Assembly (NCBI RefSeq): GCF_000022025.1
Contig: NC_011886.1
Location: 1,374,980 to 1,438,979, forward strand
From: Pseudarthrobacter chlorophenolicus A6
Lineage (GTDB): Bacteria > Actinomycetota > Actinomycetes > Actinomycetales > Micrococcaceae
Length of the DNA: 64,000 bases
Reading direction: 5' to 3'
Shown here: piece after piece, positions 1-8,874 of the stretch
Position numbering within the stretch: the first letter of the stretch is position 1
Layout: each line of letters starts with the position of its first letter
Made by a program: the position numbers and the translations under genes
The notes under the pieces: model-generated
Seen by the model: only the letters and a program-made list of their open reading frames with translations
Databases searched by the model: none
Told to the model about the DNA's origin: nothing

Positions 1-30
1 GCTTAGACCGGGCCGGAGGAGGTTAAAGTA

Positions 31-79
31 CGACGGCGGCCGGTCACCTTTCCTTTCGAAAGGTGACCGGCCGCCGTCG
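31..79 (-). terminator. fumC terminator hairpin
   Basis: A perfect 22-bp inverted repeat (arms 31-52 and 58-79) encloses a 5-nt loop, CTTTC, and begins 13 nt past the fumC stop codon. The stem is very GC-rich and symmetric, so it could stop transcription from both sides; the gene to the left is outside the window. Positions 1-30 show no feature. Confidence 0.8.
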
Positions 80-92
80 GGCGCTAAGTGCT

Positions 93-1520
93 TTAGGCCT
101 TGTGCGCCGGAGCCGTCATGGTGGTGACGTCCAGTGCCTTGTCGAGGTCGGCCTCGGAGACCTTTCCTTCGCCTTCGCCGACGAAGCCGAGCTTCTCGGT
201 GGCCTGGCGGATGGTCAGGCCTTCCTTGACGGCGATCTTGGCGATCTTGGCGGCGTTCTCGTAGCCGATGTACTTGTTCAGCGGCGTGACGATCGAGGGG
301 GAGGCCTCGGCCAGGAAGCGGGCGCGCTCCACGTTGGCGGTGATGCCGTCAATCATCTTGTCCGCCATCACGCGGCTGGTGTTGGCCAGCAGGCGGATGG
401 ACTCGAGCAGGTTCGCGGCCATGACCGGGATGCCGACGTTGAGCTCGAAGGCGCCGTTGGTGCCGGACCAGGCGATGGCGGTGTCGTTGCCGATGACCTG
501 GGCGGCCACCATGATGGAGGCCTCGCAGATGACCGGGTTGACCTTGCCGGGCATGATCGACGAACCGGGCTGCAGGTCCGGGATGGCAATTTCGCCGAGG
601 CCGGTGTTGGGGCCGGAACCCATCCAGCGGAGATCGTTGTTGATCTTCATGAAGGAAATGGCGATGTTGCGCAGCTGGCTGGACGCCTCGATCAGGCCGT
701 CGCGGTTGGCCTGTGCCTCGAAGTGGTCGCGGGCCTCGGTCAGCGGCAGGCCGGTGTCCGTGGCGAGCAGTTCGATGACCCGCTCCGGGAAACCGGCGGG
801 GGTGTTGATGCCGGTGCCCACGGCGGTGCCGCCCAGCGGAACCTCTGCGACGCGGGGGAGTGCGGCGTTGATGCGTTCGATGCCGTAGCGGACCTGTGCG
901 GCGTAGCCGCCGAACTCCTGGCCCAGGGTCACGGGGGTGGCATCCATCAGGTGCGTGCGGCCGGACTTGACGACGTCCTTGAACTCAACGGCCTTCCGCT
1001 CCAGCGATTCGGCCAGGTAGCCCAGGGCGGGGATCAGGTCGTTGATCAGCGCCGAGGTTGCGGCCACATGGACGGACGTGGGGAACACGTCGTTGGAGGA
1101 CTGCGAAGCGTTGACATGGTCGTTCGGGTGGACAACCTTGTCACTGCCGGCGGCCTTCAGCGCACGGGTGGCCAGCTCTGCCAGGACCTCGTTGGTGTTC
1201 ATGTTCGAGGAGGTACCGGAACCGGTCTGGAAAACGTCGATGGGGAAGTCGCCGTCGTACTTGCCGGCTGCCACCTCATCGGCAGCGTCGGCAATAGCCT
1301 TGGCCAGCTCGCCGTCGAGCACGCCCAGTTCTGCGTTGGCCTGGGCGGCTGCCTTCTTGACCTGTGCCAGCGCCTCGATGTGGGTGCGCTCCAGGGTCTT
1401 GCCGGAGATGGGGAAATTCTCCACTGCCCGCTGCGTCTGCGCGCGGTACAGTGCGTTCACGGGGACGCGGACTTCGCCCATCGTGTCATGTTCAATGCGG
1501 AACTCTTCAGTGGAAGTCAT
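93..1520 (-). CDS. fumC: class II fumarate hydratase
   Basis: Interconverts fumarate and L-malate in the cytoplasm (TCA cycle). The 475-aa product has the usual length of iron-independent, homotetrameric class II fumarases. It carries the superfamily signature [11 protein letters not shown] at about 319-329, the substrate-loop [10 protein letters not shown] at 99-108, SSND at 141-144, and SGRTHLMDA around 187-195 with the conserved His. The ATG at 1520 has no clear ribosome binding site, but TAAGCT lies exactly 6 nt upstream (1527-1532), which suggests a leaderless transcript. It follows the carbonic anhydrase on the same strand, with a hairpin between them, so it is probably transcribed separately. 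Identity is very secure. Confidence 0.97.
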   Translation of the reverse strand: MTSTEEFRIEHDTMGEVRVPVNALYRAQTQRAVENFPISGKTLERTHIEALAQVKKAAAQANAELGVLDGELAKAIADAADEVAAGKYDGDFPIDVFQTGSGTSSNMNTNEVLAELATRALKAAGSDKVVHPNDHVNASQSSNDVFPTSVHVAATSALINDLIPALGYLAESLERKAVEFKDVVKSGRTHLMDATPVTLGQEFGGYAAQVRYGIERINAALPRVAEVPLGGTAVGTGINTPAGFPERVIELLATDTGLPLTEARDHFEAQANRDGLIEASSQLRNIAISFMKINNDLRWMGSGPNTGLGEIAIPDLQPGSSIMPGKVNPVICEASIMVAAQVIGNDTAIAWSGTNGAFELNVGIPVMAANLLESIRLLANTSRVMADKMIDGITANVERARFLAEASPSIVTPLNKYIGYENAAKIAKIAVKEGLTIRQATEKLGFVGEGEGKVSEADLDKALDVTTMTAPAHKA

Positions 1521-1526
1521 GGGGCT

Positions 1527-1532
1527 AGCTTA
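1527..1532 (-). promoter_or_regulatory. fumC -10 element, leaderless type
   Basis: On the minus strand TAAGCT is followed by 6 nt (AGCCCC) and then the fumC ATG. This TANNNT-N6-start spacing puts the expected transcription start on or next to the A of the start codon. No convincing -35 was seen. Confidence 0.5.
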
Positions 1533-1563
1533 TGGCTCCCGGCCGCCCCATCGAAAACCGTGA

Positions 1564-1606
1564 AGCGGGCCCCGGAGCGGCCTGGCCGGCCGTCCCGGGG
1601 CCCGCT
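1564..1606 (-). terminator. hairpin after carbonic anhydrase gene
   Basis: Arms 1564-1575 (AGCGGGCCCCGG) and 1595-1606 form a perfect 12-bp GC-rich stem, 22 nt past the carbonic anhydrase stop codon. No U-run follows, as is common for actinobacterial terminators. It separates carbonic anhydrase from fumC. Confidence 0.6.
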
Positions 1607-1627
1607 CTGCGGGTCCGCCAATGGCTG

Positions 1628-2242
1628 CTAGAGCTCGCCGATTCCGGAAACAAGGTCGGCGCGGCCCTCGGCCAGCCGGTACGAAAGCCCGATGACCGCA
1701 GTGCGGCCTTCCTCGATTGCGTCGGAAATCACACGCGAGCTGTCCACGAGGCGCTGGGACGTCTGCTTGACGTGCTCCACCACCATGTCGTTGACCTCCG
1801 GCTGGCCGTTGCGCAGCGAGGTCAGGACAGAGGGCGTGATGCGCTCCACGAGGTCGCGGATGAAGCCGGTGGGCATCTCGCCTGTCTCCACGGCCGACTT
1901 GGTGGCCGTGACGGCTCCGCAGCTGTCGTGGCCCAGGATGACGATCAGCGGCACCCCCAGCACGCCGACGCTGTACTCGAGCGAGCCGAGGACGGCGTCG
2001 TCGATGACCTGGCCGGCGGTGCGCACCACGAAGACGTCACCCAGGCCCACGTCGAAGATGATTTCCGCAGCCAGTCGGGAGTCGGAGCAACCGAAGATCA
2101 CGGCGAACGGATGCTGGGTTTCCACCAGGGACGACCGGTGGTCGGCGTTTTGGTTCGGGTGCGAGGACTCGCCGTTGACGAATCGTTCGTTGCCTTCGCG
2201 CAGGCGGCGCCAGGCCAGTGCAGGAGTCAGATTAGTAGCCAC
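1628..2242 (-). CDS. beta-class carbonic anhydrase
   Basis: Zinc enzyme hydrating CO2 to bicarbonate in the cytoplasm. The 204-aa protein shows the beta-CA metal site: Cys52-Ser-Asp54-Ser-Arg56 (CSDSR), then His105 and Cys108 in LGHDSCGAV; Asp54 and Arg56 form the usual catalytic dyad. Length is typical. The start is GTG at 2242; a TAATGT box 7 nt upstream (2250-2255) suggests leaderless transcription from a promoter lying on the stop codon of the preceding DUF4245 gene. It is 10 nt downstream of that gene, so readthrough is also possible. Bicarbonate supply for carboxylations, including purine synthesis, is a plausible role, but this is inference. Confidence 0.93.
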   Translation of the reverse strand: MATNLTPALAWRRLREGNERFVNGESSHPNQNADHRSSLVETQHPFAVIFGCSDSRLAAEIIFDVGLGDVFVVRTAGQVIDDAVLGSLEYSVGVLGVPLIVILGHDSCGAVTATKSAVETGEMPTGFIRDLVERITPSVLTSLRNGQPEVNDMVVEHVKQTSQRLVDSSRVISDAIEEGRTAVIGLSYRLAEGRADLVSGIGEL

Positions 2243-2249
2243 GCTTACT

Positions 2250-2255
2250 ACATTA
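2250..2255 (-). promoter_or_regulatory. carbonic anhydrase -10 element, leaderless type
   Basis: Minus-strand TAATGT, then AGTAAGC (7 nt), then GTG. The element overlaps the TAA stop of the upstream DUF4245 gene. The spacing matches other leaderless candidates in this window. Confidence 0.4.
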
Positions 2256-2933
2256 AGGTGCCGCGGGCGCCGAAGGTGAAACTGTGACGGCCGGGTTGCT
2301 GTCCATGGATTTCACGACGGCGTCGGCCAGGGTGCCGAATTCGTCCAGCTGCGCCGCACCGGAGAGGATCACGGTGGTGCCGCGGTAATCCAGCACCATC
2401 GACTTCTCGCCCTTGCCGGTGTCCCGGAGCTCCCACTCCTGGCCTCCCGCACTGCGGGTCCCGGTCACAGGGGCGTTCTTTGTCTGCTGCAGGAGCCACG
2501 TGGGGTTGGCCTTGCTGGTCTGCACCAGGGCGATGAAGGATTCCTTGGGGGTTAGGAACCCCACCTCCCATGTGGGGACGCCGCTGCCCGTCCCCGCTTC
2601 CCACCGCGCGTAGTTGGGGCGGAACGCGTTCCCGGTATCAGGCGCCGCGGGTGTGAATCCCGCCACATCCGCAGCCCGTTGGGAGATGCCGGCGACGTCG
2701 ATATCCGGTCGGTATCCGTCGCTCTTGGGCAGGGGGTTCATAAGAATGACGGGAAGGAACGCGGCGATGCTCACCACCAGGGCGATCACCATGCCGATGA
2801 CCGAAGCGTTCGCCCGCTTGGCCGCTGCTGCCGGAATGACAGGCTTTACGGGGGTACCTGCGTCCCCGGCGCCGGCCCCGCCGCTGCCTCCGGTTCCTGC
2901 CGGGTCAGGGGTTGGACTGGTTTTCTCCTGCAT
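2253..2933 (-). CDS. DUF4245 family membrane-anchored protein
   Basis: 226-aa protein of unknown function. The first ~45 residues are Pro/Gly/Thr-rich and probably cytoplasmic. They are followed by one hydrophobic segment (VIGMVIALVVSIAAFLPVIL, about 48-67), and the remainder (~155 residues) should lie outside the membrane as a compact domain. This is the architecture of actinobacterial DUF4245 proteins. The ATG at 2933 is chosen because GGAGGGG sits 8 nt upstream; a GTG nine bases earlier would be too close to that ribosome binding site. It lies directly upstream of the carbonic anhydrase and is divergent from glpX. No catalytic motif was recognised. Confidence 0.8.
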   Translation of the reverse strand: MQEKTSPTPDPAGTGGSGGAGAGDAGTPVKPVIPAAAAKRANASVIGMVIALVVSIAAFLPVILMNPLPKSDGYRPDIDVAGISQRAADVAGFTPAAPDTGNAFRPNYARWEAGTGSGVPTWEVGFLTPKESFIALVQTSKANPTWLLQQTKNAPVTGTRSAGGQEWELRDTGKGEKSMVLDYRGTTVILSGAAQLDEFGTLADAVVKSMDSNPAVTVSPSAPAAP

Positions 2934-3063
2934 CTCGTTCACCCCTCCATAGTCGCCCATGCCGGCATGGGACTTCCATTCGGCGGCCGCCGGCGCACGG
3001 CCTGCGGGGTGCGTGCACATTGCGGGTGTGCGTCATCCGCCGTCCGGCACCGCGTCCCGCGAC

Positions 3064-3069
3064 TATGAT
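3064..3069 (+). promoter_or_regulatory. possible glpX -10 element
   Basis: TATGAT in the 211-bp gap between divergent DUF4245 and glpX, about 75 nt before the glpX start. It is a good match to the SigA -10 consensus, but no matching -35 was found. Confidence 0.35.
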
Positions 3070-3144
3070 CGAAAGCAGAGGAATCACCGTCCAGCTGCTC
3101 CGGCGGGACGGGTTCAATGATCGCCACTCGAAGAAGAGGTTAAC

Positions 3145-4182
3145 GTGTCACCAGCGTCCATGACCCAGAAGTACTCCACGATCTCACCGTCCCTTGCTGT
3201 GGGCAACGATGAGCCGGACCGCAACCTTGCCCTCGAGCTCGTCCGCGTCACCGAGGCAGCAGCCATCGCGGGCGGACACTGGGTGGGCTTCGGCGACAAG
3301 AATACCGCCGACGGTGCCGCCGTCGACGCAATGCGCTCCTTCCTGCAGACCGTCCACTTCAACGGCGTGGTGGTCATCGGCGAAGGCGAAAAAGACGAAG
3401 CCCCCATGCTGTTCAACGGTGAACGCGTGGGCGACGGCACCGGACCCGAGTGCGACGTTGCTGTTGACCCGATCGACGGGACCCGGCTGACCGCCCTGGG
3501 CATCAACAACGCCCTGGCCGTCCTCGCCGTGGCAGAGCGCGGTTCCATGTTCGACCCCTCCGCCGTCTTCTACATGGAAAAGCTCGTCACCGGTCCGGAA
3601 GCTGCGGACATGGTGGACCTGCGCCTGCCCGTCAAGCAGAACCTGCACCTGATCGCCAAGGCCAAGGGCGTGAAGGTCAACCAGCTCAACGTCATGATCC
3701 TGGACCGCGACCGCCACCGCCCGCTGGTCGAGGAGATCCGTGAAGCCGGCGCCCGCACCAAGTTCATCATGGACGGCGACGTTGCCGGCGCCATCGCTGC
3801 GGCCCGTTCCGGCACCGGTGTTGACGCCCTGATGGGCATCGGCGGCACCCCTGAAGGCATCGTGGCCGCCTGCGCCATCAAGTCCCTCGGCGGCGTGATC
3901 CAGGGCCGCCTGTGGCCCACCAGCGACGAAGAGAAGCAGAAGGCGATCGACGCCGGCCACGACCTCGAGCGGGTCCTCTCCACCAACGACCTCGTCTCCA
4001 GCGACAACTGCTACTTCGCGGCGACCGGCATCACCGACGGCGACCTGCTGCGCGGCGTGCGCTACTCCAAGGACAAGGTCCTCACCCAGTCCATCGTGAT
4101 GCGTTCCAAGTCCGGCACCATCCGCTTCGTGGACGGCGAGCACCAGGCCAGCAAGTGGGAAGGCTACGCCCGCAAGAGCTGA
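3145..4182 (+). CDS. glpX: class II fructose-1,6-bisphosphatase
   Basis: Hydrolyses fructose-1,6-bisphosphate to fructose-6-phosphate, the committed step of gluconeogenesis. The 345-aa product shows GlpX hallmarks: GEGEKDEAPM at 79-88 and VDPIDGT at 107-113 (lithium-sensitive phosphatase metal site), followed by the typical GIGGTPEGIVAACAIKSLGG stretch. GTG at 3145 is chosen because AGAGG lies 5 nt upstream; the ATG at 3160 would be too far from it. A strong terminator follows, so the gene is monocistronic. In actinobacteria GlpX is commonly the main FBPase. Confidence 0.95.
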   Translation: MSPASMTQKYSTISPSLAVGNDEPDRNLALELVRVTEAAAIAGGHWVGFGDKNTADGAAVDAMRSFLQTVHFNGVVVIGEGEKDEAPMLFNGERVGDGTGPECDVAVDPIDGTRLTALGINNALAVLAVAERGSMFDPSAVFYMEKLVTGPEAADMVDLRLPVKQNLHLIAKAKGVKVNQLNVMILDRDRHRPLVEEIREAGARTKFIMDGDVAGAIAAARSGTGVDALMGIGGTPEGIVAACAIKSLGGVIQGRLWPTSDEEKQKAIDAGHDLERVLSTNDLVSSDNCYFAATGITDGDLLRGVRYSKDKVLTQSIVMRSKSGTIRFVDGEHQASKWEGYARKS

Positions 4183-4196
4183 CCACAGATCCCGCA

Positions 4197-4230
4197 AAGC
4201 CCCGGAGCGCCCAACGGCGCTCCGGGGCTT
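4197..4230 (+). terminator. glpX terminator
   Basis: Perfect 15-bp stem (4197-4211 with 4216-4230), loop CAAC, starting 14 nt after the glpX stop codon. A short AA/TT end flanks the GC core. Confidence 0.85.
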
Positions 4231-4248
4231 CGCCGTTAAAGGCTGGTA

Positions 4249-4254
4249 TAGGGT
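4249..4254 (+). promoter_or_regulatory. -10 element of FemAB-like gene, leaderless type
   Basis: TAGGGT (within TATAGGGT), 7 nt before the ATG at 4262, with no ribosome binding site between them. It lies just past the glpX terminator. Confidence 0.5.
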
Positions 4255-4261
4255 TTAAGCC

Positions 4262-5305
4262 ATGATTCCTGCTGTTGTGCCCTGTACTGACCGCGCCCTC
4301 TGGGACGAATCCGTCGACACGTTCAACGGGCATCCGCAGCAGCTGTGGGGCTGGGGAGAGACCAAGGCCATGCACGGGTGGTCGGTGGACCGGGTGCTGT
4401 TGAAGGACGGCGAGACCACTGTCGGAGCCGCCCAGCTGCTGGTCCGTCCCCTGCCGCTGCCCTTCCGCGCGCTGGTCTACATCCCCCGGGGCCCCATGTG
4501 CTCGGTGGCGGACACCCAGGCCGTGCTCAACAGCCTTGCTGACCACGCCGCCATCCGGCACCGCGGCGTGGCCCTGAGCATCGAACCTGACTGGGACAGG
4601 GACTCGGCGTACGCCGGAGCCGTGGCCGGGGCCGGCTTCCGGGAAAGCAGCAACACGGTGCTCATTCCCCGGACCCTGATCCTGGACCTTGCCCGGACCG
4701 ATGACGAGCTCATGGCTGAGATGTCGAAGTCGACCCGCGCCAATATCCGGAAGGCGATGCGCAGCGAGGTTGAATTCCGCAAGGTCAAGAACGAGTCGGA
4801 GCTTGAACAGGTCCTGGCCATCTACCACGAGACAGCCGAGCGTGCCGGATTTGGCATTCACGAGGACCAGTACTACCGCGACATCTTCCGGAACCTCGGC
4901 GACGGTTCGCCCATCATTGGAGCGTTCGACGGCGAGCAGCTGCTGGCGTTCGTCTGGCTCGCCCGCAGCGGCGCCACCGCGTTTGAACTCTACGGCGGCG
5001 TGTCTGCCGAAGGGCAGAAGCAGCGCGTGAACTACGGCGTCAAATGGGCAGCCCTGCAGGCCATGCGGGAGGACGGGTGCTCCCGGTACGACTTCAACGG
5101 CCTGCTCAACGACGGCATCTCGGACTTCAAGAAGCAGTTTGCGAAGCACGAGAACATGCTGCTGGGAACCTGGGAAAAGCCGCTCTCACCGTTCTACCCG
5201 GCGTACTCGAAAGCGATGCCGCTGGCCCGCCGCGGGCTCCAGACCGCCCGGCGGCTGGCCAAAGCCGCCGCCGGACGGGCACAGACGCTGCTGCGCCGGG
5301 GCTAA
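4262..5305 (+). CDS. FemAB family peptidoglycan bridge aminoacyltransferase
   Basis: 347-aa member of the FemABX group (GNAT-like fold). These cytoplasmic enzymes use aminoacyl-tRNA to add amino acids to the lipid II stem peptide and so build the peptidoglycan cross-bridge. Supporting features: a basic patch STRANIRKAMR in the middle, a second acyltransferase-like half (FVWLARSGATAFELYGG), and YDFNGLLNDGISDFKKQF near the C-terminus, matching the family motif of a glycine-rich loop followed by a lysine-rich helix. A basic C-terminal tail follows. Which amino acid is transferred cannot be read from the sequence. It converges on manA, overlapping its stop region by 4 bp. Confidence 0.85.
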   Translation: MIPAVVPCTDRALWDESVDTFNGHPQQLWGWGETKAMHGWSVDRVLLKDGETTVGAAQLLVRPLPLPFRALVYIPRGPMCSVADTQAVLNSLADHAAIRHRGVALSIEPDWDRDSAYAGAVAGAGFRESSNTVLIPRTLILDLARTDDELMAEMSKSTRANIRKAMRSEVEFRKVKNESELEQVLAIYHETAERAGFGIHEDQYYRDIFRNLGDGSPIIGAFDGEQLLAFVWLARSGATAFELYGGVSAEGQKQRVNYGVKWAALQAMREDGCSRYDFNGLLNDGISDFKKQFAKHENMLLGTWEKPLSPFYPAYSKAMPLARRGLQTARRLAKAAAGRAQTLLRRG

Positions 5306-6579
5306 AGGCCGGTAGTCACCGCGAACGCCAGTGCTGACTCGGCGCCTCCTGAGGCCAGGTGTACGTTCACCGGAGCCTCGGCGGCGGCGAGGAAGGCGCT
5401 GGCGCCGCGGTCCAGGCGCAGGTCGCCCTTCGGCGAGTCCAGGTAGATTCCGCCGGCCACCACAATCACCACTGCTGCGCCGGACTGTGCCAGCGGCACG
5501 GGGCCGTCGCCGGGGGAGAGCTCAATGCGCTGGAGCTGGAACTCAGCGAAGGGCGGCCGGAAGAGCTCCTGGTCCAGCTCCGAGCGTTCGGTCTCCAGCA
5601 TGGGGACGGCCACCGGGCTGAAGTCGATGGTCCGCAGCAGTTCGGGAACGTCAACGTACTTCGGCGTGAGGCCACCGCGCAGCACGTTGTCCGAAGACGC
5701 CATCACCTCCACCCCAAGGCCGTGCAGGTAGGCATGCACATTGCCCGCGGGGAGGTAAACGGCCTCGCCCGGCTGCAGCGAGAGGCGGTTCAGCAGCAGG
5801 GAGATCAGCACCCCGGGGTCGCCAGGGTATTTCTCGTTCAGGCTGACAACGGTGCCGAGTTCTGCCTCATACGGCGCCAAGCTGTCGCCGATCAGTGCGG
5901 CAACCACCTGGGACGTGGCCGTGGCGACGTTCTCCCCGCCGGTGATGAGCCGCTCGAAGGCCCTCCGCAGGCCGGTGCCCTCATCACCGCCGTGGGCTCC
6001 GCCGTCGAGATCCTCAAGCAGGGCAGCCAGCAGGGCAGCGCCCTCACGCCGTGAATCCCCGGAGCTTCCCGTGTCACGGCTGACGGCGTCCGCAACATGC
6101 TGCAGGATTCCGCGGGTGGCTGCTGCGGACCGGAAGCCGCAAAGGGCCTCGAACGGCGTCAGCGCCAGGATCATTTCCGGTTTGTGGTTATCGTCCCGGT
6201 AGTTCCGGTGCGGGGCATCCGGGGCCACGCCGTCGGCGTTTTCACGGGCGAACCCGGCCTGTGCCTGCTGCAGGCTGGGGTGGACCTGGAGGGACAGCGG
6301 CTGGGCAGCGGCGAGGATCTTCGCCAGGAACGGCAGGCGCGGCCCGAAGCGTGCCACGGACTCCGCCCCCAGGAAGTGCTCCGGGTCCGAGGTGATCAGC
6401 GCATCGAGCGGCGTGGTGCTCCCGTCCTCCGGGACATGGGCTGTGGACGGCGAGTCAGGATGGGCGCCGATCCAGAGCTCAGCTTCGGGGGCGCCGGACT
6501 CCGGCCGGCCCAGGAGGGCAGCGATGGCTGTGGTGGATCCCCACGCGTAGTCCCGGAGGACGTTGTCAATCTCGTACAA
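5302..6579 (-). CDS. manA: mannose-6-phosphate isomerase, class I
   Basis: Interconverts fructose-6-phosphate and mannose-6-phosphate with a zinc cofactor, feeding GDP-mannose and polyprenyl-phosphomannose synthesis. The 425-aa product carries the type I PMI metal ligands in QVHPSLQQA, NHKPEMILAL and YLPAGNVHAYLHGLGVEVMA, followed by SSDNVLRGGLTPKYVDV. A cupin-like C-terminal domain follows. The start is TTG at 6579, giving MYEIDNVLRDYAWGS, the conserved N-terminus. Mannose flux matters here because a protein O-mannosyltransferase and other glycan genes lie nearby. It is the last gene of a minus-strand run with purK, purE and the LCP gene. Confidence 0.95.
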   Translation of the reverse strand: MYEIDNVLRDYAWGSTTAIAALLGRPESGAPEAELWIGAHPDSPSTAHVPEDGSTTPLDALITSDPEHFLGAESVARFGPRLPFLAKILAAAQPLSLQVHPSLQQAQAGFARENADGVAPDAPHRNYRDDNHKPEMILALTPFEALCGFRSAAATRGILQHVADAVSRDTGSSGDSRREGAALLAALLEDLDGGAHGGDEGTGLRRAFERLITGGENVATATSQVVAALIGDSLAPYEAELGTVVSLNEKYPGDPGVLISLLLNRLSLQPGEAVYLPAGNVHAYLHGLGVEVMASSDNVLRGGLTPKYVDVPELLRTIDFSPVAVPMLETERSELDQELFRPPFAEFQLQRIELSPGDGPVPLAQSGAAVVIVVAGGIYLDSPKGDLRLDRGASAFLAAAEAPVNVHLASGGAESALAFAVTTGL

Positions 6580-6629
6580 AACCGTTCCGTTTCTTGGTTA
6601 GGGCTGTCAGGGCGTGTCCGACGGGTGCG

Positions 6630-8279
6630 CTAGAGCGGCGCGCACTGTCCGTTCGTTGCCACGAGCTGCCGGATGGCTTCCTCGTTGCCTTCGCTCTTGA
6701 GCTGGTTCAGCATTTCCGCAGTGATCGGTTCGCCCTCGGGGGTGGTGGTTACCGGGGTGAAGTCCGACGGTGCCGGGGTGGCCTGCTGCGCCGTGCTCCC
6801 GCCGGCCTGCAACACGCCTGGGGAGCGGCTGCCTGATGCCTGGACGTGCCCGCCGCCCGCGGCCGGTACTGCCATGACGTCGTCGGCCGTCCCTGCCGAC
6901 TGGGCGCCGGAGGCGGAGGCCAGCAACTGGTCCACGCGCTCGTGGATCTGGTCGAAGTCCGGCACCGTGGAGAACGATGCATCGAAGTCCGGCGGGCCGA
7001 GGGTGAGGCGCTTGGCCTCCTTGCCCTTGGCTTTCATGGCGAGGTCCACAAAGCTGCCCAGCTGCGAGGAGGAGATGTTGGAGTCCACCACCTTGGTTCC
7101 GGCCTTGGCGATGTCCTCAAATTTTGCGAGGAGGGTGGCCGGATCAAGCTGTTTAAGCATGGCCTGCTGAACACACTGCTGGCGCTGGATCCGGGCGTAG
7201 TCGTCAACGTATTCACGGGACCGTCCGTACCACAGCGCCTGGTCGCCGTTCAGGGTCTGTTCGCCGGCCGGGATCCAGCCGAGCGGCATGCCGTGCGTCT
7301 TCGTGGCTTCGTCGAAGTACCCGCTCATGGGGACCCAGCCGCCGGCCTTGATCCTGATCCCGCCCATGGCGTCAATGAGCGTGGAGAAGCCTTCCATGTC
7401 CACCAGCACGTAGGCCTGGATGGGCATCCCCAGCGTTCCGGAGACCGCTTCCATGGTGGCCTGGGCTCCGGGGTCGGCAACTCCCGGGTATAGGTCCGAG
7501 TACTGGTTGGTGACTTCGGTGTTGATGGCGTTGATCAGGCATTCGTCGCCGCAGTTGTAGCCGTCCGGGTAGACCGAACGCATGGGCGAACCCTCACTGA
7601 ACCGGGCATTCTGGAAGTTGCGGGGAATGGAGATGATGGCAGTCTGCCCGGTCTTGGCATCGACGCTGAGCACGGACAGGCTGTCCGGCCGGCGGCCGGT
7701 GCGGTCATCGCCGGCGTCGCCGCCCATCATGAGGAAGTTGTAGCGTCCGTCCACGGGATCGATGGCCGGGCCGGACGAGAAGATGCTGCCGATGGCGTTG
7801 CGCCCCACATTGAGCAGGTAGGCCGCGTAGCCGAGGGAACCGCTGCTGATGACCAGCGCCAGCACAAGGGCGATCCCGACGCCCGGCCGTGCGCCGGGTA
7901 CCAGCAGCACAGGCCGGATGAGGCGCAGGGTGTTGATAAACAGGACAGCCCAGCCCACGGCGAGGGCCACCAGGACCAGGATGATCACCAGCGAGGCGAA
8001 CTGGTTGGTGATGAAATTGATAAGCAGCGGCCGGTTGAAAAGCAGCAGCAGGAGTGCAAGGACGATGGCCGCCCAGGCGCAGAGCGTCACGCGCAGCGCC
8101 GTCCGCCCCAGTTTGCGGTCGCCCGCCACGAGCTGTGCGCTGCCCGGAACGAACAGTGTCAGCAGGATCAGGACGAACGCGCGCTTGGTCCGCACCGGCG
8201 GCGAAGCGCTGACCGGGTACCGGACGGGATCTGTCAGGGACGTGTCAGACCCGGACTGGGGGACCTTGCTGCTGGACAT
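6630..8279 (-). CDS. LytR-CpsA-Psr (LCP) family cell-wall glycopolymer ligase
   Basis: 549-aa membrane enzyme predicted to transfer undecaprenyl-linked glycopolymers onto peptidoglycan outside the membrane. The N-terminal third has about four hydrophobic segments (one starting AFVLILLTLFVPGSAQLVAG, then three more). The extracytoplasmic LCP core follows: MMGGDAGDDRTGRRPDSLSV, IISIPRNFQNARF, and an arginine-containing YGRSREYVDDYARIQRQQ motif. The C-terminal ~100 residues are low-complexity Ser/Ala/Pro/Thr. The ATG at 8279 is selected because AGGA lies 8 nt upstream and longer versions extend into purE. It sits 10 nt after purE. The extra transmembrane segments before the LCP core are characteristic of a subset of actinobacterial members. 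Confidence 0.9.
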   Translation of the reverse strand: MSSSKVPQSGSDTSLTDPVRYPVSASPPVRTKRAFVLILLTLFVPGSAQLVAGDRKLGRTALRVTLCAWAAIVLALLLLLFNRPLLINFITNQFASLVIILVLVALAVGWAVLFINTLRLIRPVLLVPGARPGVGIALVLALVISSGSLGYAAYLLNVGRNAIGSIFSSGPAIDPVDGRYNFLMMGGDAGDDRTGRRPDSLSVLSVDAKTGQTAIISIPRNFQNARFSEGSPMRSVYPDGYNCGDECLINAINTEVTNQYSDLYPGVADPGAQATMEAVSGTLGMPIQAYVLVDMEGFSTLIDAMGGIRIKAGGWVPMSGYFDEATKTHGMPLGWIPAGEQTLNGDQALWYGRSREYVDDYARIQRQQCVQQAMLKQLDPATLLAKFEDIAKAGTKVVDSNISSSQLGSFVDLAMKAKGKEAKRLTLGPPDFDASFSTVPDFDQIHERVDQLLASASGAQSAGTADDVMAVPAAGGGHVQASGSRSPGVLQAGGSTAQQATPAPSDFTPVTTTPEGEPITAEMLNQLKSEGNEEAIRQLVATNGQCAPL

Positions 8280-8289
8280 TCCGGCGGTC

Positions 8290-8874
8290 CTAACGGTTGC
8301 CCCGCAGTGTTCCGCTGCCCTCGGCGAAGACCTCGCTGACCTTCTGCCGGAGGTTGGCACCCTTGCGGGAGGCCACGGCGTTGAGGTCCGCGGCGAACTC
8401 CAGCAGGTCCGCGCGAAGGGACGCCGCCAGTTCGTCAGTCCCCGAAGCCAGCATGCGCACGGCCAGCAGGCCTGCGTTGCGGGCTCCGGCAATGGAGACG
8501 GTAGCGACCGGCACGCCGGCGGGCATCTGGACGATGGACAGCAGGGAATCCATGCCGTCCAGCGTCTTCAGCGGGACAGGTACCCCGATGACCGGCAGGG
8601 GAGTGACGCTGGCCAGCATGCCGGGCAGGTGCGCCGCGCCGCCGGCGCCGGCGATGATCACGCGAAGCCCGCGCTCGTGGGCTGTCTGGCCGTACCGGAT
8701 CATCTCCGTGGGCATCCGGTGTGCTGACACCACATCGGCCTCGAACGGGATGCCGAACTCTGCCAGCGCTTCCGCGGCCGCTTCCATGACGGGCCAATCC
8801 GAATCGGAGCCCATGACCAGCCCCACCAGGGGGCTTGCCGCGGATCCGGTGGTTGGCGTGGTGGGGGCGCTCAT
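8290..8874 (-). CDS. purE: 5-(carboxyamino)imidazole ribonucleotide mutase
   Basis: Converts N5-CAIR to CAIR in de novo purine synthesis. The 194-aa product shows the PurE class I signature [20 protein letters not shown] near the N-terminus, VVSAHRMP (catalytic His) and [15 protein letters not shown]. Its ATG overlaps the purK stop (ATGA, 4 bp), indicating translational coupling. The C-terminal ~25 residues beyond the core are charged and variable. Partner PurK is encoded immediately upstream. Confidence 0.96.
   Translation of the reverse strand: MSAPTTPTTGSAASPLVGLVMGSDSDWPVMEAAAEALAEFGIPFEADVVSAHRMPTEMIRYGQTAHERGLRVIIAGAGGAAHLPGMLASVTPLPVIGVPVPLKTLDGMDSLLSIVQMPAGVPVATVSIAGARNAGLLAVRMLASGTDELAASLRADLLEFAADLNAVASRKGANLRQKVSEVFAEGSGTLRGNR

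Noticed and set aside
63..1631. Long plus-strand open frame opposite fumC, and similar frames opposite glpX, ahcY, glmU, mfd and others
   Set aside because: They are antisense shadows of well-identified genes in high-GC DNA, with no ribosome binding site and no family resemblance.
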